Shown: positions 36,953-46,124 of the stretch, piece by piece
Position numbering within the stretch: position 1 is the stretch's first letter
Layout: the number at the start of each line of letters is the position of its first letter
NCBI RefSeq assembly: GCF_022179805.1
Contig: NZ_BPUO01000011.1
Location: 1 to 64,000 of the forward strand
Direction of reading: 5' to 3'
Source: Cupriavidus pauculus
Lineage (GTDB): Bacteria > Pseudomonadota > Gammaproteobacteria > Burkholderiales > Burkholderiaceae
Length of the DNA stretch: 64,000 nt
Translations under genes and position numbers: made by a program
Notes under the pieces: generated by a model
What the model was told of the DNA's origin: nothing
The model's input: the letters and a program-made list of their open reading frames with translations, nothing else
Database searches by the model: none

Positions 36953-37309
36953 ATGAACAAGAAAGACGCTCGTTTGCGCCGTGCACGTCAGACCCGCGCG
37001 AAAATCGCGGAACTGAAGATCAATCGTCTGACCGTGTTCCGTACGAATACGCACATTTACGCTCAGGTGTACTCGCCGTGCGGCACGCAAGTGCTGGCTT
37101 CGGCTTCGACCGCCGAGGCAGAAGTGCGCAAGGAACTGACTGGCAGCGGTGCTACCGTTGCAGCCGCCACCCTGGTGGGCAAGCGCGTTGCCGAAAAGGC
37201 AAAGGCAGCTGGCGTGGAAACCGTCGCGTTCGATCGCGGTGGCTTCCGCTTCCACGGCCGCGTGAAGGCCCTGGCTGATGCCGCGCGTGAAGCCGGCCTC
37301 AAGTTCTAA
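36953..37309 (+). CDS. rplR: 50S ribosomal protein L18
   Basis: A 118-residue 5S rRNA-binding protein with a basic N terminus ([17 protein letters not shown]) and [21 protein letters not shown] at the end. Two ATG codons are adjacent; the second (36953) lies seven bases after the GGGG motif and was chosen. Confidence 0.97.
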   Translation: MNKKDARLRRARQTRAKIAELKINRLTVFRTNTHIYAQVYSPCGTQVLASASTAEAEVRKELTGSGATVAAATLVGKRVAEKAKAAGVETVAFDRGGFRFHGRVKALADAAREAGLKF

Positions 37310-37330
37310 GCGCTCAGAGAGAGATACGTC

Positions 37331-37849
37331 ATGGCAAAGATGCAAGCAAAAGTCCAACAGGACGAACGCGACGACGGCCTCCGCGAGAAGATGATCTCGG
37401 TCAACCGTGTCACCAAGGTGGTGAAGGGTGGCCGTATCCTCGGTTTCGCTGCGCTGACCGTGGTTGGTGACGGCGATGGCCGCATCGGCATGGGCAAGGG
37501 CAAGGCCAAGGAAGTTCCGGTGGCCGTGCAGAAGGCAATGGACGAAGCCCGTCGCAAGATGGTCAAGGTCGCCCTGAAGAACGGCACGCTGCAACACGAA
37601 GTCGTTGGTCGTCACGGCGCCGCCAAGGTGCTGATGATGCCCGCCAAGGAAGGTACCGGCGTGATCGCCGGCGGTCCGATGCGCGCGATCTTCGAAGTGA
37701 TGGGTGTGACGAACGTTGTGACCAAGTCGCACGGTTCGACGAACCCGTACAACATGGTTCGCGCCACCCTCGATGGTCTGACCAAGATGAGCACGCCGGC
37801 AGAAATCGCTGCCAAGCGCGGCAAGTCGGTCGAAGACATCCTCGGCTAA
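37331..37849 (+). CDS. rpsE: 30S ribosomal protein S5
   Basis: A 172-residue protein involved in decoding fidelity. The N-terminal dsRNA-binding-like domain reads [20 protein letters not shown], and the loop [19 protein letters not shown] follows; [18 protein letters not shown] lies in the C-terminal domain. Confidence 0.98.
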   Translation: MAKMQAKVQQDERDDGLREKMISVNRVTKVVKGGRILGFAALTVVGDGDGRIGMGKGKAKEVPVAVQKAMDEARRKMVKVALKNGTLQHEVVGRHGAAKVLMMPAKEGTGVIAGGPMRAIFEVMGVTNVVTKSHGSTNPYNMVRATLDGLTKMSTPAEIAAKRGKSVEDILG

Positions 37850-37859
37850 GGTGAACGAA

Positions 37860-38042
37860 ATGTCGCAGAAAACCGTAAAAGTGCAACTCGTGCGCAGCCT
37901 GATCGGCACGCGCGAGGATCATCGCGCCACCGTACGTGGCCTGGGCCTGCGTCGTCTGAACTCCGTTTCGGAGCTGCAGGACACGCCCGCCGTGCGCGGC
38001 ATGATCAACAAGGTCTCGTACCTGGTGAAGGTTCTGGCCTGA
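37860..38042 (+). CDS. rpmD: 50S ribosomal protein L30
   Basis: A 60-residue protein: [20 protein letters not shown] and [20 protein letters not shown] are diagnostic. The ATG at 37860 gives [11 protein letters not shown] 37851 in the same frame is too close to the rpsE stop to have a ribosome site of its own. Confidence 0.96.
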   Translation: MSQKTVKVQLVRSLIGTREDHRATVRGLGLRRLNSVSELQDTPAVRGMINKVSYLVKVLA

Positions 38043-38061
38043 TCGGGACTTGGAGAGCAAC

Positions 38062-38496
38062 ATGCAACTGAACAACCTGAAACCGGCCGCCGGTTCGAAG
38101 CACGCCAAGCGTCGCGTCGGCCGCGGTATCGGCTCCGGCCTGGGCAAGACGGCTGGTCGCGGTCACAAGGGTCAGAAGTCGCGTTCGGGCGGCTTCCACA
38201 AGGTTGGCTTCGAAGGCGGTCAAATGCCGCTGTATCGTCGCCTGCCGAAGCGTGGTTTTACCTCGCTGACCAAGGCCTTCAATGCCGAAGTGACCCTGCG
38301 TGACATCGAACGCCTGGAAGCTGCTGAAGTGGACCTGCTGGTCCTGAAGCAAGCTGGCCTGGTGGGCGAGCTGGTCAAGAGCGCAAAGGTCATCAAGGCT
38401 GGCGAACTGTCCCGCAAGGTGACGATCAAGGGTCTGGGTGCCACCGCTGGTGCCAAGGCTGCGATCGAAGCCGCTGGCGGCCAGATCGCAGCGTAA
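38062..38496 (+). CDS. rplO: 50S ribosomal protein L15
   Basis: A 144-residue late-assembly protein. [33 protein letters not shown] and [17 protein letters not shown] form the extended Gly/Arg-rich N-terminal part. TTGGAGAG precedes ATG 38062. Confidence 0.98.
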   Translation: MQLNNLKPAAGSKHAKRRVGRGIGSGLGKTAGRGHKGQKSRSGGFHKVGFEGGQMPLYRRLPKRGFTSLTKAFNAEVTLRDIERLEAAEVDLLVLKQAGLVGELVKSAKVIKAGELSRKVTIKGLGATAGAKAAIEAAGGQIAA

Positions 38497-38545
38497 TTAC
38501 GCAGTAGCATTCGCAGCATAGGCGAAGTCACAGTCGGAGCATCGT

Positions 38546-39889
38546 TTGGCCACGGCGAAACCCAATGCAAGCGCGCAGGCCAGGAACACGGCGAAGTACG
38601 GCGATCTCAAGCGCCGGCTGATGTTCCTGGTGCTGGCTTTGATCGTCTACCGCATCGGTGCACATATTCCGGTGCCGGGGATCGATCCGGACCAGCTTGC
38701 GAAGCTTTTCCAGAGTCAGTCGGGTGGCATCCTCGGGATGTTCAACCTGTTCTCAGGCGGTGCGCTGTCGCGCTTTACCGTCTTCGCGCTCGGCATCATG
38801 CCGTACATCTCGGCGTCGATCATCATGCAATTGCTGACGATCGTGCTGCCGCAGCTGGAGTCGTTGAAGAAGGAAGGGCAGGCAGGGCAACGTAAGATCA
38901 CGCAGTACACGCGCTACGGCACCGTGGTTCTGGCCACGTTCCAGGCGCTGTCGATTGCGGTGGCCCTGGAGTCGCAGCCGGGTCTGGTCATCGACCCTGG
39001 CCTGATGTTCCGGGCTACGGCGGTGATCACGTTGGTGACGGGCACGATGTTCCTGATGTGGCTGGGTGAGCAGATCACCGAGCGTGGTCTGGGCAACGGC
39101 ATCTCGATCATCATCTTCGGTGGTATCGCGGCGGGCTTGCCCAATGCGATCGGCGGACTGTTTGAACTTGTCCGTACGGGTTCCATGAGCATCATCGCGG
39201 CGATCCTGATCGTGGCGATCGTGGCTGGTGTGACCTACGCCGTGGTGTTTATCGAACGTGGCCAGCGCAAGATCCTGGTGAACTATGCCAAGCGTCAGGT
39301 CGGCAACAAGGTGTACGGCGGTCAGTCGTCGCACCTGCCGCTGAAGCTGAACATGGCAGGGGTGATTCCGCCGATCTTTGCATCGTCGATCATTCTGTTC
39401 CCGGCGACGATTGCGGGCTGGTTCACGTCTGACTCGACAGGCACGGTTGGCCGGGTGATCAAGGATCTGGCCGCCACGCTGTCGCCGGGTCAGCCGGTGT
39501 ACATCCTGCTGTATGCGACTGCAATTGTATTTTTCTGCTTCTTCTATACGGCTCTGGTCTATAACAGCCGTGAAGTGGCAGACAACCTGAAGAAAAGTGG
39601 AGCCTTCATTCCGGGCATCCGTCCGGGCGAGCAAACGACGCGCTATATCGACAAGATCCTGGTGCGCCTGACGCTGGCTGGTGCGATTTACATCACACTG
39701 GTTTGCCTGTTGCCGGAATTCCTGGTGCTGCGCTGGAACGTTCCGTTCTATTTCGGCGGAACCTCGCTGCTGATCATCGTGGTCGTCACGATGGACTTCA
39801 TGTCACAGGTACAGTCCTATGTCATGTCGCAGCAGTACGAGTCGCTGCTGAAGAAGGCGAATTTCAAGGGTAACCTGACCCTGCGTTAA
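38546..39889 (+). CDS. secY: Preprotein translocase subunit SecY
   Basis: A 447-residue ten-helix channel of the SecYEG translocon. The start is TTG 38546, supported by GGAG (38536-38539) and the family start [50 protein letters not shown] (plug and gate region), [19 protein letters not shown] and the cytoplasmic loop [20 protein letters not shown] are visible. The C terminus [17 protein letters not shown] is intact. Confidence 0.98.
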   Translation: MATAKPNASAQARNTAKYGDLKRRLMFLVLALIVYRIGAHIPVPGIDPDQLAKLFQSQSGGILGMFNLFSGGALSRFTVFALGIMPYISASIIMQLLTIVLPQLESLKKEGQAGQRKITQYTRYGTVVLATFQALSIAVALESQPGLVIDPGLMFRATAVITLVTGTMFLMWLGEQITERGLGNGISIIIFGGIAAGLPNAIGGLFELVRTGSMSIIAAILIVAIVAGVTYAVVFIERGQRKILVNYAKRQVGNKVYGGQSSHLPLKLNMAGVIPPIFASSIILFPATIAGWFTSDSTGTVGRVIKDLAATLSPGQPVYILLYATAIVFFCFFYTALVYNSREVADNLKKSGAFIPGIRPGEQTTRYIDKILVRLTLAGAIYITLVCLLPEFLVLRWNVPFYFGGTSLLIIVVVTMDFMSQVQSYVMSQQYESLLKKANFKGNLTLR

Positions 39890-39920
39890 GAAGTATGCGG
39901 GGTTGGGACGGGCACCAGGT

Positions 39921-40037
39921 ATGGCAAAAGACGACGTCATCCAGATGCACATCCGGATTCTTCCGGGTGACAAGGTGACGGTTGAGCTGACTCCATATGA
40001 TCTGTCACGCGCACGTATCGTCTTCAGGACGAGGTGA
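39921..40037 (+). pseudogene. infA: Translation initiation factor IF-1 with a large in-frame internal deletion
   Basis: A 38-codon frame in the normal infA position between secY and rpmJ. It starts MAKDDVIQM and ends [29 protein letters not shown], that is, the two ends of IF-1. The usual protein has 72 residues, so about 34 codons (QGEVIENLPNATF... to ...GKMRMHY) are missing while the frame is kept. The junction is the codon CAC at 39948-39950. The lost part corresponds to most of the OB-fold barrel, so the product is unlikely to work as IF-1. IF-1 is essential, so a second full copy would be expected elsewhere; several beta-proteobacteria carry two infA genes. A sequencing artefact seems less likely because the frame is intact, but is not excluded. 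Confidence 0.85.
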
Positions 40038-40068
40038 CGCGAACTGGAATTGAAGGAAGAGGAAAATC

Positions 40069-40185
40069 ATGAAAGTGCTGGCTTCTGTGAAGCGCATTTG
40101 CCGCAACTGCAAAATCATCAAGCGCAACGGTGTCGTGCGCGTGATCTGCTCGTCGGATCCCCGCCACAAGCAACGCCAAGGCTAA
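40069..40185 (+). CDS. rpmJ: 50S ribosomal protein L36
   Basis: A 38-residue protein of the zinc-binding type: Cys11, Cys14, Cys27 and His33 are present (CRNC, then [14 protein letters not shown]). GGAAGAGG precedes the ATG. It lies 31 bp after the shortened infA and 19 bp before rpsM. Confidence 0.97.
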
Positions 40186-40204
40186 TCGGAAAGAGGATTG
40201 ACGA

Positions 40205-40570
40205 ATGGCACGTATCGCAGGGGTTAACATCCCGAACCACAAGCACACCGAAATCGGCCTGACGGCTATTTATGGTGTCGGCCGCTCGCGCGCCCGCAAG
40301 ATTTGCGAGGCTACCGGTGTACCGTTTGACAAGAAGGTCAAGGACCTGACCGACGCTGACCTGGAAAAGCTTCGTGACGAAGTGGGCAAGGTCACGGTTG
40401 AGGGTGACCTGCGTCGTGAAACCACGATGAACATCAAGCGTCTGATGGACCTTGGTTGCTATCGTGGCATGCGTCACCGCAAGGGTCTGCCGCTCCGCGG
40501 CCAGCGTACCCGCACCAATGCACGTACCCGTAAGGGTCCGCGCAAGGCCGGCGTGGCACTGAAGAAGTAA
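40205..40570 (+). CDS. rpsM: 30S ribosomal protein S13
   Basis: A 121-residue head protein that forms intersubunit bridges. [34 protein letters not shown] and the C-terminal [20 protein letters not shown] are diagnostic. In enterobacteria it opens the alpha operon. Confidence 0.98.
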   Translation: MARIAGVNIPNHKHTEIGLTAIYGVGRSRARKICEATGVPFDKKVKDLTDADLEKLRDEVGKVTVEGDLRRETTMNIKRLMDLGCYRGMRHRKGLPLRGQRTRTNARTRKGPRKAGVALKK

Positions 40571-40594
40571 TGCCGAAGGCAGAGGAATAGACGA

Positions 40595-40996
40595 ATGGCA
40601 AAAGGTCCGAATAACGCCGCCCAACGCGCGCGTAAGAAGGTCAAGAAGAACGTTGCCGACGGCATTGCGCACGTCCACGCTTCGTTCAACAACACCATCA
40701 TCACCATCACCGATCGCCAGGGTAACGCCCTGTCGTGGGCAACCGCCGGTGGCCAGGGCTTCAAGGGTTCGCGTAAGTCGACCCCGTTTGCAGCTCAGGT
40801 CGCTGCCGAGAACGCCGGCCGCGTTGCGCAAGACCAGGGTATCAAGAACCTGGAAGTGCGCATCAAGGGCCCGGGCCCGGGTCGCGAATCGGCTGTCCGT
40901 GCGCTGAACGCGCTGGGCATCAAGATCGCCATCATCGAAGATGTGACGCCGGTGCCGCACAACGGCTGCCGTCCGCCGAAGCGCCGCCGTATCTAA
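40595..40996 (+). CDS. rpsK: 30S ribosomal protein S11
   Basis: A 133-residue platform protein. [36 protein letters not shown] and the C-terminal [16 protein letters not shown] are conserved. A 279-bp gap with a terminator-like hairpin separates it from rpsD. Confidence 0.98.
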   Translation: MAKGPNNAAQRARKKVKKNVADGIAHVHASFNNTIITITDRQGNALSWATAGGQGFKGSRKSTPFAAQVAAENAGRVAQDQGIKNLEVRIKGPGPGRESAVRALNALGIKIAIIEDVTPVPHNGCRPPKRRRI

Positions 40997-41068
40997 GCGC
41001 CCGGCTTTCCGGGGACCTAGCAGGGGTTAAACCCTGTGTCTCCGGACTGTGGTAGTATCCCGCGTTGG

Positions 41069-41102
41069 CCTGCTGCAATTTTTTGCGGCGGGCTTTCGTT
41101 TT
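41069..41102 (+). terminator. Terminator-like hairpin between rpsK and rpsD
   Basis: A 10-bp stem with two G-U pairs (41069-41078, CCTGCTGCAA, with 41083-41092, TTGCGGCGGG) and a TTTT loop is followed by CTTTCGTTTTG. It lies in an unusually long gap inside the alpha operon and probably attenuates transcription into rpsD-rpoA-rplQ. Confidence 0.65.
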
Positions 41103-41275
41103 GCGTCCGCGCTTTGAGATCGTTATCTCGGTGAGGACGATAGTCATGCTTTTGCGTTGCCTCCGCGTGGCCCAGGCCATGGCGGATGAAGAACCATAAG
41201 CCCACCGTCCGTCACAGTTGGTGACGGACTCGCGGCGCGTCTTGACGGCGTCGTGATCGATCAAAGGAAGATAAA

Positions 41276-41899
41276 GTGGCACGTTATACCGGCCCGAAGG
41301 CCAAACTTTCCCGCCGCGAAGGCACCGATCTGTTCCTGAAGAGCGCTCGTCGCTCGCTGGCCGACAAGTGCAAGCTGGACAGCAAGCCTGGTCAGCACGG
41401 CCGCACCTCCGGCGCTCGTACGTCCGACTACGGCAACCAACTGCGCGAAAAGCAGAAGGTCAAGCGCATTTACGGCGTGCTGGAGCGTCAATTCCGCCGT
41501 TACTTCGCTGAAGCCGACCGCCGCAAGGGCAACACCGGTGAAAAGCTGCTGCAACTGCTGGAATCGCGCCTGGACAACGTCGTCTACCGCATGGGCTTTG
41601 GCTCGACCCGCGCTGAAGCGCGTCAGCTGGTTTCGCACAAGGCAATTCTGGTGAACGGTCAGGCCCTGAACGTTCCTTCGGCTCAAGTGAAGGCTGGCGA
41701 CATCGTGTCGATCCGCGAGCAGTCGAAGAAGCAGGTCCGTATCGCCGAGGCCCTGTCGCTGGCCGAGCAGTCGGGCTTCCCGACCTGGGTGAGCGTCGAT
41801 TCGAAGAAATTCGAAGGCACGTTCAAGCAGGCTCCGGATCGCGCCGATATCTCTGGCGACATCAACGAAAGCCTGATCGTCGAACTGTATTCGCGTTAA
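41276..41899 (+). CDS. rpsD: 30S ribosomal protein S4
   Basis: A 207-residue primary 16S-binding protein; in enterobacteria the repressor of the alpha operon. It starts at GTG 41276 ([18 protein letters not shown]), after AAGGAAG. The S4 RNA-binding domain reads [20 protein letters not shown], then [14 protein letters not shown] pair of perfect palindromes follows before rpoA. Confidence 0.98.
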   Translation: MARYTGPKAKLSRREGTDLFLKSARRSLADKCKLDSKPGQHGRTSGARTSDYGNQLREKQKVKRIYGVLERQFRRYFAEADRRKGNTGEKLLQLLESRLDNVVYRMGFGSTRAEARQLVSHKAILVNGQALNVPSAQVKAGDIVSIREQSKKQVRIAEALSLAEQSGFPTWVSVDSKKFEGTFKQAPDRADISGDINESLIVELYSR

Positions 41900-41956
41900 T
41901 CGCGAACCGACAGTCGAACGGTTCAGCGCTTGCCTGATTCGAAGGCTTCGCTTTCA

Positions 41957-41984
41957 GCCCGGCGCGCCACGTGGCGCGCCGGGC
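41957..41984. terminator. 28-bp perfect palindrome after rpsD
   Basis: GCCCGGCGCGCCAC followed by its exact reverse complement (centre CACGTG). As RNA it forms a very stable hairpin; TTATTG follows, a weak T tract. It probably acts as a partial terminator or RNA stabiliser between rpsD and rpoA. Confidence 0.6.
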
Positions 41985-41990
41985 TTATTG

Positions 41991-42010
41991 CCCATCGTAC
42001 GATGGGTTTT
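41991..42010. terminator. 16-bp palindrome with T tail before rpoA
   Basis: CCCATCGTACGATGGG is a perfect palindrome and is followed by TTTTC. It lies 6 bp after the 28-bp palindrome. Together they make a tandem pair of hairpins about 65-115 bp before the rpoA start. Confidence 0.55.
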
Positions 42011-42071
42011 CAGGTTCCAAACGTCAGCCTTATCGGTGTAACGAGCCGAGGGTATTGAAAAGGACAACCTA

Positions 42072-43052
42072 ATGCAAACAGCACTCCTCAAGCCAAAAAT
42101 CATCGCCGTCGAACCGCTGGGCGACCACCACGCCAAAGTCGTGATGGAGCCATTTGAGCGCGGTTATGGCCATACGCTTGGCAACGCGCTGCGTCGCGTC
42201 CTGCTGTCGTCGATGGTCGGCTACGCGCCGACGGAAGTCACGATCGCTGGGGTCGTCCACGAGTATTCCACCATCGATGGCGTGCAAGAAGACGTCGTCA
42301 ACCTGCTCCTCAACCTGAAGGGCGTGGTGTTCAAGCTGCACAACCGCGACGAAGTCACGGTGTCGCTGCGCAAGGATGGCGAAGGCGTGGTCACGGCTGC
42401 CGATATCGAGCTGCCGCACGACGTCGAGATCATCAATCCGGGTCACGTCATTGCACACCTGTCCGCAGGTGGCAAGCTGGACATGCAGATCAAGGTCGAG
42501 CAAGGCCGTGGTTATGTTCCGGGTAACGTGCGCAAGTTTGGCGACGAAGCGGGCAAGGTTATCGGCCGTATCGTGCTGGACGCCTCGTTCTCGCCGGTGC
42601 GCCGCGTTTCGTACGCCGTGGAATCGGCTCGTGTGGAACAGCGTACCGACCTGGACAAGCTGGTGATGAACATCGAAACCGACGGCGTGATCTCGCCCGA
42701 GGAAGCGATTCGCCAGTCGGCCCGCATCCTGGTTGACCAGCTGTCGGTGTTCGCCGCGCTGGAAGGCACGGAGTCGGCTGCCGAGGCTGCTTCGAGCCGC
42801 GCTCCGCAGATCGATCCGATCCTGCTGCGCCCGGTGGACGACCTCGAACTGACGGTGCGTTCGGCCAACTGCCTGAAGGCCGAAAACATCTACTACATCG
42901 GCGACCTGATCCAGCGTACCGAGAACGAACTGCTCAAGACCCCGAACCTGGGTCGCAAGTCGCTCAACGAGATCAAGGAAGTCCTGGCTTCGCGTGGTCT
43001 GACGCTCGGCATGAAGCTCGAGAACTGGCCGCCCGCAGGTCTGGAGAAGTAA
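42072..43052 (+). CDS. rpoA: DNA-directed RNA polymerase subunit alpha
   Basis: A 326-residue subunit. The N-terminal assembly domain shows [20 protein letters not shown] and [18 protein letters not shown]. After a flexible linker the C-terminal domain ([38 protein letters not shown]) carries the DNA UP-element and activator surface. Full length for the family. Confidence 0.99.
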   Translation: MQTALLKPKIIAVEPLGDHHAKVVMEPFERGYGHTLGNALRRVLLSSMVGYAPTEVTIAGVVHEYSTIDGVQEDVVNLLLNLKGVVFKLHNRDEVTVSLRKDGEGVVTAADIELPHDVEIINPGHVIAHLSAGGKLDMQIKVEQGRGYVPGNVRKFGDEAGKVIGRIVLDASFSPVRRVSYAVESARVEQRTDLDKLVMNIETDGVISPEEAIRQSARILVDQLSVFAALEGTESAAEAASSRAPQIDPILLRPVDDLELTVRSANCLKAENIYYIGDLIQRTENELLKTPNLGRKSLNEIKEVLASRGLTLGMKLENWPPAGLEK

Positions 43053-43212
43053 TTGGCTGGGTGGGGCCGTCGCAAGACGATCCCACCCGTCGTAGCGCCC
43101 CAGGCAATTCGCCTGTGGCACCGTAGCACTACCGGCCCGCGCCCAAGCCCGCATCGAGCAGGCGACAAGCGATAGAAGAGCTGGTCAAACACTGTAATCG
43201 AAAGGAATCATC

Positions 43213-43608
43213 ATGCGTCACCGTCATGGTTTGCGGAAACTGAACCGCACCTCGTCGCACCGTCTCGCGATGCTGCGCAACATGTCCAACTCGCTGTTCC
43301 AGCACGAGCTGATCAAGACCACCGTGCCCAAGGCCAAGGAACTGCGCAAGGTTGTCGAGCCGCTCATCACGCTGGCCAAGAAGGACACCGTTGCCAACCG
43401 TCGTCTGGCTTTCGCCCGTCTGCGCGACCGCGACATGGTCACCAAGCTGTTCACCGAACTGGGCCCGCGCTACGCCACCCGTCCGGGCGGCTACACCCGT
43501 ATCCTGAAGTTCGGTTTCCGTCAGGGCGACAACGCGCCGATGGCGCTGGTCGAACTCGTGGATCGTCCGGAAATCACCGAAGCCCCGGCAGAAGAAGCTG
43601 CGGAATAA
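43213..43608 (+). CDS. rplQ: 50S ribosomal protein L17
   Basis: A 131-residue protein. [20 protein letters not shown] and [20 protein letters not shown] are diagnostic; [19 protein letters not shown] follows. It closes the alpha operon, with a terminator 53 bp after its stop. Confidence 0.98.
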   Translation: MRHRHGLRKLNRTSSHRLAMLRNMSNSLFQHELIKTTVPKAKELRKVVEPLITLAKKDTVANRRLAFARLRDRDMVTKLFTELGPRYATRPGGYTRILKFGFRQGDNAPMALVELVDRPEITEAPAEEAAE

Positions 43609-43660
43609 GTGAGAGCCGGCCCGTCGTCACTGACGGGTTATCGGTCACAGCACTACAATC

Positions 43661-43691
43661 GAGCCAGGCTTATGCCTGGCTCTTTTGTTTT
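43661..43691 (+). terminator. alpha operon terminator
   Basis: GAGCCAGGC-TTAT-GCCTGGCTC (9-bp perfect stem, 43661-43669 with 43674-43682) is followed by TTTTGTTTT. Confidence 0.94.
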
Positions 43692-43707
43692 GTGCCTCAA
43701 TCCAGCC

Positions 43708-44088
43708 ATGACTGTTTCAGATCCTGCTCAACGAGCGACCCCGACGGACCCCGCCGATCCGGTCTGGATCGCGATGACCAACCTGCCTGACGAGGCTTCG
43801 GCCGCCCGCGTGGCCCGCGCCGTGCTCGAGGCGCGCGTGGTGGCATGTGTGAACCGGCTCGCGCCCTGCCAGTCGGAGTACTGGTGGCAAGGGAAGCTGG
43901 AGCAGGCGCAGGAGTGGCCTCTGCTGATGAAGACCACGCAGCGCCAGTATGCGGCGCTCCAGGCCGTCATCAGCGCAGAGCATCCGTACGACGTGCCGGA
44001 GCTCGTGGCATGGCCTCTGGCGGCGGGATTGCCGGCCTATCTGGGCTGGGTTCGTGAAGAAGCGGCCGGGACAGCCAACAGACCTTGA
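43708..44088 (+). CDS. cutA: CutA1-like divalent cation tolerance protein
   Basis: A 126-residue small cytoplasmic protein of the CutA1 family (trimeric, PII-like ferredoxin fold), linked genetically to copper and other divalent cation tolerance; its biochemical role is unsettled. VWIAMTNLPDEASAARVARAVLEARVVACVNRL, split here as two adjoining parts: VWIAMTNLPDEASAARVA and RAVLEARVVACVNRL, plus SEYWWQGKLEQAQEWPLLMKT and HPYDVPELVAWPLAAG, are family motifs. ATG 43708 was chosen; upstream in-frame sequence overlaps the terminator. dsbD follows with no clear terminator between them, in keeping with the frequent cutA-dsbD pairing. Confidence 0.93.
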   Translation: MTVSDPAQRATPTDPADPVWIAMTNLPDEASAARVARAVLEARVVACVNRLAPCQSEYWWQGKLEQAQEWPLLMKTTQRQYAALQAVISAEHPYDVPELVAWPLAAGLPAYLGWVREEAAGTANRP

Positions 44089-44135
44089 ACAGGGCTTGGA
44101 CAGGTCTTGAACTAGAACAAGTATCGGAACGACTT

Positions 44136-46103
44136 ATGGGAATGACGGGGATCGGTGCGAATGGTGGGCGTCGCAATGACGCCACAACCGGCTTTTTTCG
44201 TTGGTGCGATGTGCGGCATATCGTCGCATTCGCCCTGACCCTTCTCGTCTGCCTCGTTTCCTGGTCGGGTGCTCACGCGGCGACCGATGACGATTTCCTG
44301 CCGCCGGAGCAAGCGTTCAAGTTTGCGGCCCGACAGCTCGACCCAAAGACCATCGAGGTGCGCTTCGACGTCGCGGACGGTTACTACCTGTACCGCGAGC
44401 GCTTTGCCTTTGCTGCGCAACCGGCCGGGGTGAAACTTGGACCGCCCGCCATGCCGCAGGGCAAGGTGCATTTCGATGAGACCTTCGGCAAGGACATGGA
44501 AACCTACCGCGGCGCGGTGATCGTCAAGGTGCCGGTCGAGCAGGCGCCGGAAGATGGTCGCTGGACGCTGACCGTGACCTCGCAAGGCTGCGCTGACAAG
44601 GGCCTGTGCTACCCGCCGATGGAGAGCGTGTACAAGGTGGGCGGCTCGATGCTGGGCAACCTGTTTGCCGACCGCAATGCGGCGCCGCGCTCCAGCCCCG
44701 CTACGCCGCAGCAGAATGTGCCATCGGCCGAAGCGCCGGCGGGCGAATCGCCCAGGACTCCCGCGTTGCGCGGTCCCCAGATCGACGAAAACGACCGCAT
44801 CGCGGGCGCGCTGGCCAGCCGCAATCTGGCGCTGATCGCCGGTCTGTTCTTTGGGCTGGGGCTGCTGCTGACGTTCACGCCGTGCGTGTTACCGATGGTG
44901 CCGATCCTGTCGTCGATCGTGGTCGGCGAGCACGTCACGCGAGGGCGGGCGCTCATCGTATCGCTGGCCTACGTGCTCGGCATGGCCGTGGTCTACACCG
45001 CTGTGGGTGTGGCGGCTGGGCTGGCGGGCGAAGGTCTTTCGGCGGCGCTCCAGACGCCCTGGGTGCTCGGCGTGTTTGCCCTGCTGATGATCGCGTTGTC
45101 GCTGTCGATGTTCGGTGTTTATGAACTGCAGTTGCCGCAACGCTGGCAGAACCGTTTGACCGAGTCGTCCAATCGCCGGCAGGGTGGCCAGATCGTCGGC
45201 GCGGCAGCCATGGGCGCGATATCGACGCTGATCGTGGGGCCTTGCGTAACGGCCCCGCTGGCCGGTGCGCTGGCCTATATCGCCCAGACTGGGGACGCGT
45301 TGACCGGTGGCGCAGCGCTGCTGGCGATGGCGCTAGGCATGGGCGTGCCGCTGGTTCTGGTGGGCGTGGGTGCGGGCAACTTGCTGCCGCGCGCCGGCAA
45401 GTGGATGGAGGCGACCAAGCGCTTCTTCGGCTTCCTGCTGCTGGGTGTGGCGATCTGGATGGTGACGCCGGTGCTGCCCGCCTGGGTGGTCATGCTGGCG
45501 TGGGCGGCATTGCTGATCGTTGCATCGGTGTACCTGGGCGCGTTCGATGCGCTGGGCCCCGATCCGCGCGGGTTGCTGCGTCTGGGCAAGGGCCTTGGCC
45601 TGCTGGCGGCGCTGGCCGGTGCGATCCAGATCGTCGGCGTGGCATCGGGTGGTCGCGATCCACTGCAGCCGTTGTCGCACCTGAGCGGCCCGACAGCTCT
45701 CTCGGGCGTCTCGGCGGCAAAGGAAGGCGTCCGGTTCGAACGCGTACGAAGCGTGGCCGAACTCGACGCACGTATCGCGCAGGCCGCCGCAGCTGGCCGG
45801 CCGGTGCTGCTCGATTTCTACGCGGACTGGTGTGTCAGCTGCAAGGAAATGGAAAAGCTGACGTTCCCCGATGCCAAGGTGCGGGCACGACTGGCCAACG
45901 TGGTGCTGCTGCAGGCGGATGTCACCGCAAACAATGCTGACGACAAGGCATTGCTGAAGCGTTTCGGATTGTTCGGTCCGCCGGGAATCATCCTGTTCGG
46001 GCCCGATGGCCGTGAGCGCCCGGTGCGAGTGATTGGCTACCAGTCGGCAAACCGTTTCCTGGATAGCCTGGAGCGCGCGTTCGGCAAGGCTCCTCAGACC
46101 TGA
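44136..46103 (+). CDS. dsbD: Thiol:disulfide interchange protein DsbD
   Basis: About 655 residues. This inner-membrane protein moves electrons from cytoplasmic thioredoxin to periplasmic DsbC and cytochrome c maturation. Visible are a signal segment (IVAFALTLLVCLVSWSGAHA), the N-terminal periplasmic domain with its Cys pair (GCADKGLCYPP), a central multi-helix domain with FTPCVLPM and GPCVTAPLAG cysteines, and a C-terminal thioredoxin-like domain with DWCVSCKEME. The start is uncertain: ATG 44136, ATG 44142, or a later GTG nearer the signal peptide; a TTG at 44085 overlaps cutA. It supports the System II cytochrome c genes found at 50.5-54.1 kb. Confidence 0.93.
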   Translation: MGMTGIGANGGRRNDATTGFFRWCDVRHIVAFALTLLVCLVSWSGAHAATDDDFLPPEQAFKFAARQLDPKTIEVRFDVADGYYLYRERFAFAAQPAGVKLGPPAMPQGKVHFDETFGKDMETYRGAVIVKVPVEQAPEDGRWTLTVTSQGCADKGLCYPPMESVYKVGGSMLGNLFADRNAAPRSSPATPQQNVPSAEAPAGESPRTPALRGPQIDENDRIAGALASRNLALIAGLFFGLGLLLTFTPCVLPMVPILSSIVVGEHVTRGRALIVSLAYVLGMAVVYTAVGVAAGLAGEGLSAALQTPWVLGVFALLMIALSLSMFGVYELQLPQRWQNRLTESSNRRQGGQIVGAAAMGAISTLIVGPCVTAPLAGALAYIAQTGDALTGGAALLAMALGMGVPLVLVGVGAGNLLPRAGKWMEATKRFFGFLLLGVAIWMVTPVLPAWVVMLAWAALLIVASVYLGAFDALGPDPRGLLRLGKGLGLLAALAGAIQIVGVASGGRDPLQPLSHLSGPTALSGVSAAKEGVRFERVRSVAELDARIAQAAAAGRPVLLDFYADWCVSCKEMEKLTFPDAKVRARLANVVLLQADVTANNADDKALLKRFGLFGPPGIILFGPDGRERPVRVIGYQSANRFLDSLERAFGKAPQT

Positions 46104-46124
46104 CGAAGCCGGCGGCGACGCAGC

